Shown here: positions 1-8,273 of the stretch, in pieces | Numbering within the stretch: position 1 is the stretch's first letter | How the letters are laid out: each line of letters opens with the position of its first letter | NCBI GenBank assembly: GCA_036821905.1 | Contig: DAISIR010000018.1 | Span: forward strand, 1 to 51,832 | DNA length: 51,832 nucleotides | Source of the DNA: Brooklawnia sp937867175 | Lineage (GTDB): Bacteria; Actinomycetota; Actinomycetes; Propionibacteriales; Propionibacteriaceae | Reading direction: 5' to 3' | Made by a program: the position numbers and the translations under genes | The notes under the pieces: generated by a model | Database searches by the model: none | Seen by the model: only the letters and a program-made list of their open reading frames with translations | Told to the model about the DNA's origin: nothing

Positions 1-2
1 TC

Positions 3-95
3 CACCAAAAGAAGCCGGGCTACGGTCGGTTGACGCCGCGATCGTCGCCGGGCGGCACGCATAACCCTCTGGGGCAACCCGAGTGGCAGCGGTAA
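3..95 (+). CDS. Possible 3' end of an upstream gene (partial)
   Basis: An open frame enters from the left edge and stops with TAA at 93-95, about 80 bp before the excisionase-like gene. In actinobacterial integrative elements a replication initiator commonly sits directly upstream of the excisionase, so this could be its C-terminus. About 30 codons are too few to recognise a family, and two other frames are also open for part of this stretch. The call rests on position only. Confidence 0.2.
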   Translation, partial: HQKKPGYGRLTPRSSPGGTHNPLGQPEWQR

Positions 96-173
96 CGGGG
101 CTACCTTCCGAGCAACGTGGGCGTGCTCGGCTGCGGTCCTCTCGTCCCGCCTGTAACGGGAGGGAAGGAGCCG

Positions 174-395
174 ATGATGGCCGTGCGCATCTACGAGTCG
201 CTGATGGCCGCTGCGGATCGGACCGGGGTGAGCGTGAAGACGCTCCGGCGCAAGATCGCCGACGGGTCCCTGCCGGTCTACCGGTGCGGTCGCATCCTCA
301 GGCTGGATCCGCAGGAGGTCGACGGCCTGTTCCGCCGGTACCCGGCCGCGAGTTCCGCCGCGCGGGCGGTGCGCTCGGTGCGCGCCGCCTCGTGA
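174..395 (+). CDS. Excisionase-like helix-turn-helix protein
   Basis: A 73-residue basic protein with a single winged HTH of the MerR/excisionase type: the stretch SVKTLRRKIADGSLPVYRCG is the usual recognition helix plus wing, followed by RLDPQEVDGLF. Such proteins direct integrase toward excision of integrative elements and phages, or act as small DNA-binding regulators. The start at 174 (or the adjacent ATG at 177) is chosen because GGAGGGAAGGAG lies just upstream; an in-frame start at 117 would add 19 residues with no family resemblance. No integrase gene follows, so the element appears incomplete. Confident as a DNA-binding HTH protein, less so as a functional excisionase. Confidence 0.75.
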   Translation: MMAVRIYESLMAAADRTGVSVKTLRRKIADGSLPVYRCGRILRLDPQEVDGLFRRYPAASSAARAVRSVRAAS

Positions 396-484
396 TGTCA
401 GCCAGGGTCTGCGCTTGAGCAGCGTAGACCCACCGCCAACCGACAGGCGCAACACACCGCCTGATGCTGGGCGTGGACGCGCCG

Positions 485-1060
485 TTACGTTGCGCCCTTG
501 CCCATGTTGCACTCGGCACACAAGCTGCGGAGGTTATCCAAACGTGTCCTCCCGCCTCTGGAGAAGGGGTGGATGTGGTCCACGTGCAGCACACATTCAA
601 GGTTTGTGGCTGGTGATCGGCCGCAAGTGACGCAACGAAACCGATCCCGTCGAAGGACTTGGTAGCGCAGCCCGATGGGGATGGCTCATTGGTCTTCCTG
701 TCGGGGTTTCTGCGGGACGGGGCGCGGAACCGAGGGCAGCACCGACTCGCGCGCCTCCTCCTCCATGTCGCTGTTCACCCGGTCAACGAACGCCCGTTTA
801 GCCCGTCCCCATGACCCGAACTTGGCAGCGTAGCCTCCGTTGGAGATTCGCGATGGCGCGAGGTTCATCTCGGCGTATGTGGGTGCCCGCCCGTGGTGGG
901 TCCAGACCACCAGGAGGTTCTCGAAGTAGTCATCATCAGTCCAGCGGGGCACTCCACCGCCAAGCCCATCTTGCGGGCACCCCCATGTCTCGTCCCGGAC
1001 TCGGCGTCCTTGCGCACGGAGTAGACCCGGTCTGCAAAGGCCGTCCCCGAAACAGGCCAA
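485..1060 (-). pseudogene. HNH endonuclease split by an in-frame TGA
   Basis: Reading leftward, the first part (1060 to 689) carries a homing-endonuclease-associated repeat: WTDDDYFENLLVVW, then PTYAEMNLAPS and FGSWGRAKRAF. The frame then meets TGA at 688-686. With no frame change the next codons give a complete HNH nuclease domain: LRYQVLRRDGFRCVTCG, then HVDHIHPFSRGG, then LDNLRSLCAECN, ending at TAA (487-485). Two CxxC pairs and the DH/N catalytic pattern are intact. The repeat-then-HNH order is a known endonuclease architecture, so the TGA most simply is a nonsense mutation in a once-continuous gene. A separate downstream start is possible but no ATG or GTG with a ribosome site is seen. 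The 5' end is uncertain; the first 38 residues look unlike the family. Confidence 0.8.
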
Positions 1061-1366
1061 GGCGCCGTTATGCGGTCAGGTGGCGTCGGGTCACCTCACT
1101 TGGCAGGAGGCCTCCATATGAAATGCCGGTCCTACCTCCACTCGGACGCCCACGCAGCCGAGAGGCAGCCAGCGCTCGTGCAGCAGGAAGGGTGCGTTGG
1201 TGAGGTGCAGCGCTTCCGAGCCTTGGAGGCCGAGGCCGTCCGCGACGCCCACCCGGATCGGGCCGCGCGCTGGGAAGGCTTCCGTGGCCCGCACTCCAAA
1301 GCAGATACCCCGCGCCCTTCCGTGGCAACCGCCGCTGCGGCGTCGACCTTCTGAGGGCAGGTCGAC
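1061..1366. other. 306-bp gap with one weak open frame
   Basis: No recognisable gene lies between the HNH remnant and the conjugation gene. On the plus strand an open frame from ATG 1118 to 1354 (78 codons) follows a GGAGG-like site and stops 12 bp before the next start. Its product, rich in Ala, Arg and Glu, resembles nothing I know. Open frames on the opposite strand here are typical GC-rich shadows. It may be the scar of a lost gene of the integrative element. Confidence 0.25.
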
Positions 1367-2440
1367 ATGGCTGCGGTGTACGACGACTACGGCCCCGATC
1401 GGGTCGGCTTCTTCTTCGGTCTCACCGGCCCCCGGCTGGCGGCGCTGACCGTCGCGGTGATCCCGGTGTTCGTGGCGGTCAACCAGCAGCGCTGGTTGCT
1501 CGCCGGCCAACTCGCGGCTCTCGCCGCGGTGGTGACCGTGCTGGTCGTCGTTCCCGTTCGCGGACGCTCGGCGACGGGCTGGCTGCTCGCCTCCCTGAGC
1601 TTCACAGTCGGCAAGGCGTTCGGCTGGACCTCGTGGCGCAGCAAGGCCGCCACAGGGAAGGCCGAGAAGCTCGAGGACGCCGACCTGCCCGGGATCATGT
1701 CCGGCATCGAGGTCCACGACGGCAGCCCGAAGGGCCCGGCGCAGACCCGGTACGCGATCATCCAGGACCACGGCCTGCGCACCTGGGCGATGACCGCCAG
1801 CCTGCGGCATCCCGGCGTCGGCATGGCCGAGGGGGATCGCCGCGACCTGTACGGCCGGGGTCTCGCCGAGTTGCTCGACGTCGCGGCGCGGGCGTCCCTG
1901 ATCAGCGACGTGATGTTCCTGGTCCGGACCGTCCCCGACGATGGCGCCGAGCGGCAGCAGTGGATCGCGACGTATCGGCGTCCGGACGGCCCCGAACTCG
2001 CGCGACGGATGAACGACGAACTCGCCACCGCCCTCACCCGCGCCGCGGTCCGGACCGAATCGTTCGTCACCTTCGTCGTCCCCGAGACCCGGATCGCGAA
2101 GCAGGCCCGCGAGTTCGGCGGCGGTCTGGAGGGCCGCACCCACGTCCTGTACGCGCTGGCCGACGAGGTCTCCGCCATGCTGCGAGGCGGCATGGGCATG
2201 ACCGACGTCACGTGGCTTACCTCGCCCGAGTTGGCGCTGGCGGTCCGCACCGGGTTCGCCCCCGCCGACCGGGCCGGCATCATCGACGCCCTGGCCGACC
2301 ACCAGACCGACCCGACGGTGAACGCGGACGTGCCGTGGGCGATGGCCGGACCCTCGGGCGCCGACCAGACAACGATCTCCCTTGCACACGCTACGGTTGT
2401 CGCTCTTGACGTTCGTGGAGGCAATCTAGCAACCATATGA
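1367..2440 (+). pseudogene. SCO6880-type conjugation protein, 3' truncated
   Basis: The 357-residue frame opens with AAVYDDYGPDRVGFFFGLTG followed by two membrane segments (about residues 25-70) and a soluble region, the layout of SCO6880-family proteins, which sit next to VirB4-like ATPases in actinobacterial conjugative elements and are thought to be membrane parts of the transfer machine. The family runs to roughly 480-500 residues. Here the likeness stops near residue 335 (around position 2370), and the last twenty-odd codons look unrelated. No downstream conjugation genes follow; a different gene set in opposite orientation begins at once. I read this as the broken edge of an integrative element. 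The start at 1367 follows GAGGGCAGG. Confidence 0.75.
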
Positions 2441-2535
2441 CTTCTGGACACAGGTCAGATGGGTGCTGTTCGCGGACGAATGTGCGGCAGGTGCTGGTTG
2501 TGTCCGAGGTTGCAGCGTTCGTGGGCGCGTGCTGG

Positions 2536-3381
2536 TTAGTCGGTCGAGGTGAGGAAGGTTCGGAGTGATTCAGCAGGTGTTCCGGTGATGCGTTCGACGG
2601 CATCGCTGACTGGGATGAGTTCTCCGGCGGCGATTGCCGTGTAGGTGGAAACCCATGCGTCGTACTGCCATTGCGGGGCTTCCCACGCCAGGCGCGACTC
2701 GTATGCTTCCTCGATGGTCTCGTTGTGGAATGAGACCACGCGCCCGGTGACTTCGGTGATGGTCTGGGCGATTTCGTCGAAGGTGAGTGCCTCTGGTCCT
2801 GTGAGGTCGTATGTCTGCCCGATGTGTGCGGCGGGGTTCTGGAGCACGGTGGCGGCGACGCGGGCGACGTCGGCTCGCGTGACGGAAGCCACCCGTCCGT
2901 CGGCGGCAGGGCCGCGAAGCACGCCGTCTTCGCCGACCATGTGGGAGAAGAAGTCGGTGTAGAAGTTGTCGCGCAGGAACGTAGATGCGATGCCCGAGTT
3001 GATGATGTGCTGTTCGGTTGCCCAGTGGTCGCGGGCGAGCGTGAACGTCGCGTCGGGTGCTGCTTTGAAGAAGGAGAGGTAGACGATGTGCTCGACCCCA
3101 GCTTCAGCGGCTGCGTCGATGAATGCGCGGTGCTGGTTCAGCCGTTCGGTGTTCTCGGCACCGGAGACCATGAACAGGGTCTTGGTTCCGGCGAGTGCGT
3201 TTCGTGATTCGGGAGTGTTCTCGTAGCTGCCTTGTACGGCGATGGCTCCCGGCAATGCGGGGGCCCTGTCGAGGTTGCGGACGAGGAGCCGCTGGTTGAG
3301 GCCGGCGTCGGCGAGATGCTGGGCGACCAAGCCGCCGATGTGTCCTGTTGATCCTGTGACGGTGAGAGTGGGAAGGGTCAT
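2536..3381 (-). CDS. NmrA-family NAD(P)-binding oxidoreductase
   Basis: A 281-residue short-chain-type protein with an N-terminal Rossmann motif TVTGSTGHIGG (residues 7-17) and the NmrA/quinone-oxidoreductase-2 pattern SRNALAGTKTLFMVSG and YLSFFKAAPDATFTLARDHW. Relatives are NADPH-dependent quinone reductases or redox-sensing NmrA proteins; the lack of a clear YxxxK dyad fits this atypical SDR branch. The ATG at 3381 is chosen over a much longer upstream frame because it overlaps the stop of the sirtuin gene (ATGA, 3378-3381). It is the last gene of a four-gene operon with an HxlR regulator, a macrodomain protein and a sirtuin. Its substrate is unknown. Confidence 0.85.
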   Translation of the reverse strand: MTLPTLTVTGSTGHIGGLVAQHLADAGLNQRLLVRNLDRAPALPGAIAVQGSYENTPESRNALAGTKTLFMVSGAENTERLNQHRAFIDAAAEAGVEHIVYLSFFKAAPDATFTLARDHWATEQHIINSGIASTFLRDNFYTDFFSHMVGEDGVLRGPAADGRVASVTRADVARVAATVLQNPAAHIGQTYDLTGPEALTFDEIAQTITEVTGRVVSFHNETIEEAYESRLAWEAPQWQYDAWVSTYTAIAAGELIPVSDAVERITGTPAESLRTFLTSTD

Positions 3382-4232
3382 GATGAGGCTCCTGACGGGT
3401 GTGTGAGTTGTTCGATTACGGTTCGGGCGTCGGCGGCGATGGCCCAGGCTCGGTCTGCGAGGTCGTCGGGCACATCGGGGTGGTCGCGGTTGATACGGAT
3501 GAGCCGTGCGTTCGGCAGGGCGCGGGTGACTTGCTCGCCGGGCCAGCGGATCACGCCGGGAGTGTTGAAGCCTGCACCGATTTCGACGACGGCGAGTGTT
3601 TCGCCGCTTTCGCGGGTCTCGGCGAGCCAGTCGTTGAGGCGGTCGAGTCCGGGCCGGAAGTGGTCGTTGATGTACCAGGCTCCGGCGTACACGTTGAGGA
3701 ACACTCGTCCGCCGCAGTTCGGGCATGACGGGATCGCTTCGGGGCTCACTTTCCCGGTCGCCGGATCGTAGTTGTCGAGGGATTGGCGGATGATCGGTTC
3801 GGAGGGCCAGACCTCGCGGGTGCAGGGGGTGAGGCACTGGTAGAGGCCGTAGTCGCCTTGCGGGGTGTACATGCGGTCGGCGTCGAAGCCGTTGCGCGAG
3901 AAGAGCTGGTCGACGTTCGAGGTCATCACGAAGTAGTCGCGGTCGCCGACGATCCCGCGCAGCTGCTCGTAGAGCGGTGAGGGTCCGGGGTTGAAGCGGA
4001 TGTCTTTGGTGTGGACGGCCCAGAAACCCCAGAGGTATTCGGCCGGCAGGTCGCGGCCGATCATCTCGTAGCGCGCGCGGAGCCCGGCCCGGTGGAGCGC
4101 CGGGAACAGCTCGGCGAAGCGCTCATGATCGGTGTAGTCGAATCCGGCGGCAGCCGATAGGCCTGCCCCGGCGGTGATGAGCACCCGGTCGGCAGCCGTG
4201 ATCCATTCGGCAGCGTCTCGAAGGTCGTTCAT
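3378..4232 (-). CDS. SirTM-like sirtuin, macrodomain-linked
   Basis: A 284-residue Sir2-family protein. The NAD-binding motif AGAGLSAAAGF is at residues 21-31, TSNVDQLF at 104-111, and a structural zinc site is formed by C133, C137, C170 and C173. Where classical deacetylases carry a catalytic His, this protein has TPQGDYG (Gln125), the pattern of class M sirtuins (SirTM), which act as protein ADP-ribosyltransferases. It overlaps the macrodomain gene by four bases, as in SirTM operons of Gram-positive pathogens, but the GcvH-like carrier and lipoate ligase genes of those operons are absent here. Family assignment is strong; transferase activity and target protein are inference. Confidence 0.9.
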   Translation of the reverse strand: MNDLRDAAEWITAADRVLITAGAGLSAAAGFDYTDHERFAELFPALHRAGLRARYEMIGRDLPAEYLWGFWAVHTKDIRFNPGPSPLYEQLRGIVGDRDYFVMTSNVDQLFSRNGFDADRMYTPQGDYGLYQCLTPCTREVWPSEPIIRQSLDNYDPATGKVSPEAIPSCPNCGGRVFLNVYAGAWYINDHFRPGLDRLNDWLAETRESGETLAVVEIGAGFNTPGVIRWPGEQVTRALPNARLIRINRDHPDVPDDLADRAWAIAADARTVIEQLTHPSGASS

Positions 4233-5029
4233 GCGAGCACCTCCCGGATGGCGTCGAGATAGACGGCTTCATCCGCCGGAGTGAAGGCGGAGACGAGCGG
4301 CTCGATGCTGCTGTCGGGGTGGTCGGTGAGCCAGTCGCGGATCGTGCCGATCGCGACGCGCGCGCCCGCGTCCTTGGGGTATCCGAACACGCCGGTGGAG
4401 ATCGCGCAGAACCCGACCGTGCTGATGCCGCCGTGCGCCGAGGCTGCGTCGAGGATCGAGCGATAGCAGGACGCGAGCGCCGCCTCGTCATCAGCGGTGG
4501 GCTGGTGACTGGGCACAATCGGGCCGACGGTGTGGATCACGAACGACGCAGGCAAGTGATACCCGGCGGTCAGGGTGGCGGTGCCGGTTGGCTCAGGATG
4601 ACCTTGGCGGCGTATGTGCTCGGCGCATTCTTCTCGCAAGCCCGGGCCTGCAGCGGCGTAGATCGCGTTGTCGATGCAAATGTGGCCGGGCACGAAGCAG
4701 CCCAGCATCCGGTCGTTCGCGGCGTTCACGATCGCATCCGCGCGCAATACCGTCAGGTCACCTCGCCACAGACGCATCCGCTGGGCGACCGCCCCGGATG
4801 CTGCTCCTCGTGCGGCGAGAGTCGGAAGCTTGTCGGCCTCGACAGAGCCGCGCGCCTCGGCTTCCTTCGACAGCAGCGTGTCGAGCTGGGCGTTGACTTC
4901 TGCCGGGATCGGACCGGGCTCGCGCGCCGTTAGCAGTGCGGCGAGGAAGCGGCGGTCGCTCAACGCGGCGGGCGGGATCATCTGGCCGCGAACACCTGCG
5001 AAGTACTCAATCAGCGGCGCGATGTTCAT
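4229..5029 (-). CDS. Zinc-dependent macrodomain ADP-ribosylhydrolase
   Basis: A 266-residue protein with a helical N-terminal extension and a macrodomain from about residue 85. The ADP-ribose-binding motifs VNAAND (101-106) and AISTGVFGYP (209-218) are present. C111, H116 and C118 in GCFVPGHIC form the zinc site that marks the Zn-macrodomain class, which removes ADP-ribose put on by SirTM sirtuins. It lies between the HxlR and sirtuin genes with ATGA overlaps at both ends, so the three should be co-translated. The pair would form a writer/eraser cycle for a reversible modification, probably linked to oxidative stress given the reductase downstream. Confidence 0.9.
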   Translation of the reverse strand: MNIAPLIEYFAGVRGQMIPPAALSDRRFLAALLTAREPGPIPAEVNAQLDTLLSKEAEARGSVEADKLPTLAARGAASGAVAQRMRLWRGDLTVLRADAIVNAANDRMLGCFVPGHICIDNAIYAAAGPGLREECAEHIRRQGHPEPTGTATLTAGYHLPASFVIHTVGPIVPSHQPTADDEAALASCYRSILDAASAHGGISTVGFCAISTGVFGYPKDAGARVAIGTIRDWLTDHPDSSIEPLVSAFTPADEAVYLDAIREVLA

Positions 5030-5391
5030 GGTGCCTCGTCGTAGACGTCACGGGCTTCCAGCACCGAAGCCATGTGCTGTTTCGCCCAGTCCTCCAGCGC
5101 CTTCAGCGGGGCCCGCAGAGACTGCCCGGCCGCGGTGAGTTCGTAATCGACGCGCGGCGGGATCTGCGGCGTCATCGTCCGCAGCACAAGACCGTCACGT
5201 TCGAGACTTCGGAGCGTCTGGGTGAGCATCTTCTGCGATACCCCGTCGATGCGCTTACGCAGCTCGCTGTAGCGCAGCGGGCCGTTGGACAGTGCGCCGA
5301 CGACCAGCACCGTCCAGCGATCCCCGACGCGATCGAGCATCCGCCTGGTCGGGCAGTTCCGGTCGTAGGGGTCCCACTCCGGCTCGACCAT
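5026..5391 (-). CDS. HxlR-family regulator of the sirtuin-macrodomain operon
   Basis: A 121-residue winged-helix protein with the HxlR signature: NCPTRRMLDRVGDRWTVLV (residues 12-30, including the conserved Cys13), LRYSELRKRIDGVSQKMLTQ, then LRSLERDGLV. HxlR regulators such as HypR and YodB sense electrophiles or disulfide stress through the N-terminal Cys. It is the first gene of the operon and overlaps the macrodomain gene by ATGA. A perfect 9-bp inverted repeat lies 25-48 bp upstream of its start, so autoregulation is likely. The redox role is inferred from family and from the conserved Cys. Confidence 0.92.
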   Translation of the reverse strand: MVEPEWDPYDRNCPTRRMLDRVGDRWTVLVVGALSNGPLRYSELRKRIDGVSQKMLTQTLRSLERDGLVLRTMTPQIPPRVDYELTAAGQSLRAPLKALEDWAKQHMASVLEARDVYDEAP

Positions 5392-5415
5392 GAGACACCT
5401 CCCTGACTGTGGCGC

Positions 5416-5439
5416 ACTAGAAAGCGCCTACTTTCTAGT
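5416..5439. promoter_or_regulatory. Probable HxlR operator (inverted repeat)
   Basis: ACTAGAAAG and CTTTCTAGT form perfect 9-bp arms around a 6-bp centre, just upstream of the HxlR start. The size and position match a dimeric HxlR operator covering the operon promoter. The flanks also carry GCGC on each side, so symmetry may extend further. Confidence 0.7.
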
Positions 5440-5498
5440 CGCGCGTGACTCTCTTAAAGTAACTCATGTCCTTGATCCGGACAAAAGGGATTCACTCC

Positions 5499-5775
5499 CT
5501 AGACGCCGCTGGAGTGCCGATGCACGTCATGTGAGGCCCACCGGCGCCGGAAGTCCGCGCTGGCGTCGGACAGTTCGATGATCAGCTCGGTGAGGTCACG
5601 GTCGCAGGGCGCGTTCGGCGCGGAGGATAGCGACCCCGTTTGCCGCGACGCCTTCCCAGTCGACCCAGAACGCGCGCGAGGCATCCTCGTGGAGGAAGAA
5701 GAACCGGGCCGTGTTGACGCCGAGGGGACACAGCTCGTACACCCGGGTGGATTTCGTGCTGACCGTCCGAGTACG
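5499..5775 (-). pseudogene. MmyB-type XRE regulator, C-terminal fragment with frameshift
   Basis: On the minus strand one frame gives VNTARFFFLHEDASRAFWVDWEG and VAILRAERAL, then stops. One base over, the frame continues as DRDLTELIIELSDASADFRRRW and ASHDV. Together they match the ligand-binding half of MmyB-type XRE regulators; the intact gene at 9641 has the parallel stretches ARYTFLDPRAQSFYPNWE and DLVGELSTRSDEFRIRW. No HTH part is present, and the C-terminal part also stops early. It is a frameshifted remnant joined to the truncated end of an MFS gene. The left boundary at 5499 is a stop codon; the junction on the other side is approximate. Confidence 0.7.
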
Positions 5776-6851
5776 GGTTGCCGACGGCGATAGCGCCGGC
5801 CGCAGCGACCAGGGCCACCATTGGCCGGGTCAATGCCGAGGGCGGCGGGCACGCGGGGCCCGAATCGGTTGGTCAGTGGGCCGCTGGACAGGTTCCCGAC
5901 GAAGCTGCCGAGGGCGGCGGGCAGGAACACGAGTCCGGCCAGCGCTGCGGGCATCCCGAGGTGCTGTTGGAGGTAGAGGCTGGCCAAGAACACGATGCCG
6001 AACCAGGCGAAGATAAAGACGAACCCGCCGAAGAACGCCACCCTCATCGCCCCGGAACGGAACAGTGTGAGCGGCATCATCGGGGTGCGGGTGCGCGCTT
6101 GCACCCCGATGAACGCGGCGAGGGCCACCGCCCCGAGCAGGAACAGACCGATGATGACCGGGTTGGTGTAGCCGACGACGCCACCTTCGATGAGCGCGTA
6201 GATGAGCGTTCCCAGCGCGATGAGGGCGAGGAGCTGACCTGCCCAGTCGAACCTGCTCGGTCGTCCCGGGGAGCGGGCCACGCGTATGAATAGGAGAAGC
6301 ATGACCGCGCAGACGGGAACGTTGACCAGGAACACCAACCGCCAGTCCCAGGACGACAGCACGCCACCGAGTATCGGTCCCGCCGCCGACGCGACGGCAC
6401 CACCGGCAGCCCAGACCCCCAACGCGCGGGCGCGGGGGGCAGGGTCGGGGAAGGCTTCTCGGACGAGTGTCATCGATGCCGGGAGCATCAGCGCCGCCGC
6501 GACACCTTGAACGCAGCGGGCACCGATGAGGAAGGACATGGTGGGGGCGAGCGCGCACATCAGCGACGTCACCGCGAACGCGGCGATCCCGATGACGTAC
6601 GCGCGCTTGGCGCCCAACCGGTCCGAGAGGTTCCCGGCAAACAGCAGCAGCGCAGCGAAGAACAGTGTGTATCCGTCGAGGATCCATTGCTGCGCACTGG
6701 TGTCACCGCCCAGGTCGGCGGCGATGCTCGGAAGTGCGAGGTTGACGATGCTGACGTCGAGGGTGATGAGGAAGAACCCGAAGGTGGCCAGCATAAGGCT
6801 GGCCACCGCACCCTGGGGGCGTGCGACGGTCGCTGCCGGCGTATCGCTCAT
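5776..6851 (-). pseudogene. MFS drug/H+ antiporter (DHA2 type), C-terminally truncated
   Basis: The start MSDTPAATVARPQG at 6851 leads into a typical 14-helix DHA2 transporter: FFLITLDVSIVNLALPSIA in helix 1, LSDRLGAKRAYVIG in loop 2-3, and motif C-like GAVASAAGPILGGVL. About 345 residues are in frame, down to NRFGPRVPAALG near 5840. Just beyond, another frame gives MVALVAAAGAIAVG, which looks like the next helix after a frameshift, and then the sequence becomes an MmyB-type fragment. The last four helices or so are missing, so a working exporter is unlikely. The reading frame itself runs on to 5499 as a chimera. It lies 17 bp downstream of the aldo/keto reductase gene, as if in one operon. 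Confidence 0.75.
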
Positions 6852-6868
6852 GCGATCCTCGCGGTCGT

Positions 6869-7762
6869 TCACTGGTTGTCGATGTCCGTCGGATAGGAGG
6901 CCGCGGTGAACTTCTCCGGGTCGCTGCCGGCGCGCACACCGGTGTCGAGTGCGTCGATGCGGGAGACCTCGTCCGCGGACAGCGCGAAGTCGAACACGTC
7001 GAAGTTCTCGCGGATCCGGGCGTCGTGGACGGATTTCGGGATGGCCGAGAACCCGTGCTCCAGGTGCCAGCGCAGCACGACCTGTGCTGGTGTCTTCGCG
7101 TGCGCCTGCGCGATCGCCACGACTACAGGGTGTTCCAGCGGGGTTGCGGCGCCGTTGGTGGTCGCGTTGGCGTTGCGGCCGTAGACCCCGCCGATGGGTG
7201 ACCACGCCTGGGTGATGGTGCCGAGCTTCTCGTTCGCGTCGCGGACGGCCTGCTGGGTGAAGAACGGGTTCAACTCCACCTGGTTGACTGCGGGCGCAAC
7301 GTCGGCTGCCGCCATCAGAGTATCCAGGTGGTGGGGCAGGAAGTTGGACACGCCGATGGCGCGCACCCGACCTTCGGCGAGGAGCCTCTCGGCCGCCTTG
7401 TAGGCGGCGATCGTGTTCTCGAAGTCCGTCGGAACCGGCCAGTGCAACAGATACAGGTCGAGGTAGTCCAGGCCCAGCCGGGTCATGCTGGCCTCGAACC
7501 CGCGCCGTGCCCCGTCGTAGCCGTACTGGCTGACCCAGGCCTTCGTGGTGACAAACACGTCCTCCCGGGCGATGCCGCTGGCGCGGAGACCTTCCCCGAC
7601 GTTGCGCTCGTTCATGTACGCGGCGGCGGTGTCGACCAGCCGGTACCCGGTCTCCAGCGCCGTGCGTACCGCGGCAGCCGTCTGGGCGGGTGGGCTGAGG
7701 AAGACGCCCAGACCGAGGGCGGGCATCCGCACGCCGTTGTTGAGAGTGAGGATCGTGGACAT
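6869..7762 (-). CDS. Aldo/keto reductase (AKR5-like)
   Basis: A 297-residue TIM-barrel NADPH oxidoreductase of the 2,5-diketo-D-gluconate reductase type. All four catalytic positions are present: D44 and Y49 in DTAAAYMNE, K74 in VTTKAW, H107 in LLHWP. IPKSVHDARIREN near the C-terminus is the cofactor-binding loop that contacts the NADPH phosphate. It reduces aldehydes or ketones; the physiological substrate cannot be told. It sits between two broken MFS genes, with 2 bp and 17 bp gaps, suggesting one former transport/detoxification operon of which only this gene is intact. Confidence 0.92.
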   Translation of the reverse strand: MSTILTLNNGVRMPALGLGVFLSPPAQTAAAVRTALETGYRLVDTAAAYMNERNVGEGLRASGIAREDVFVTTKAWVSQYGYDGARRGFEASMTRLGLDYLDLYLLHWPVPTDFENTIAAYKAAERLLAEGRVRAIGVSNFLPHHLDTLMAAADVAPAVNQVELNPFFTQQAVRDANEKLGTITQAWSPIGGVYGRNANATTNGAATPLEHPVVVAIAQAHAKTPAQVVLRWHLEHGFSAIPKSVHDARIRENFDVFDFALSADEVSRIDALDTGVRAGSDPEKFTAASYPTDIDNQ

Positions 7763-7764
7763 GG

Positions 7765-8058
7765 TCAGTTCCTTTCAGCGGATTCCACAGCGGATGCGGT
7801 GGCGTGGGTGCGGCGGTTGGTCGCTGCGAGCAGGATCACGGCGACCAGGGCAAGCACCGCGATGATGAGCCCGGCCTGGCCGAGGGAGACGTCCAGCGAG
7901 GTGGCGACCTCGGGAAGCAGACCCGCGACCACCATCTCGGTCGTGCCCATGATGAACGCGACCGCGCCCAACAGCCAGACGGTCAACGGGAGGCGGTTCG
8001 TTGCGGGGGTGGGCAGGGTGCCCGTGGATGATGAGGGGGGCGCCTGGGTGGCGGTCAT
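7765..8058 (-). pseudogene. MFS transporter with a large internal deletion
   Basis: A 97-residue frame begins like a DHA1 (AraJ/Cmr-type) transporter: the first helix LTVWLLGAVAFIMGTTEMVV followed by AGLLPEVATSLDVSLGQAG. It then jumps in frame to VLALVAVILLAATNRR and a short basic tail, which looks like the last helix of the same family. About 300 residues in between are missing. The result could insert two helices but cannot be a transporter. The start at 8058 is supported by family alignment only. It is probably a deletion remnant. Confidence 0.65.
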
Positions 8059-8273
8059 GGTGTCCTTGCGGGCCGCACTAGGCGGCAAAGGGATTAGGTT
8101 CGTCCCGCGGCTGACGCGTGGGTGGAACGGGGGTCGCCATCTAGACAACTAGCGGCGTCCCCAGGCAGCCAGACCGAGTTGAGAGGGGTATCCGCAGCGA
8201 CCCTCAGGAACCCGTATTGGCACGTGACGGCCAGGTTTGGCCGGAGTGTGTCGCCGACCACCGCGCGCAGCTG
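8059..8273. other. 215-bp gap without a gene
   Basis: No coding frame with family likeness is seen here on either strand. The gap separates the deleted MFS gene from the alcohol dehydrogenase pseudogene and should contain the promoter for the former. No clear inverted repeat was found. Confidence 0.3.

Noticed and set aside
1091..2451. Long open frames on the minus strand opposite the conjugation gene
   Set aside because: They are GC-rich shadow frames with repetitive Arg/Gly/His composition and no family likeness; the plus-strand protein is recognisable.
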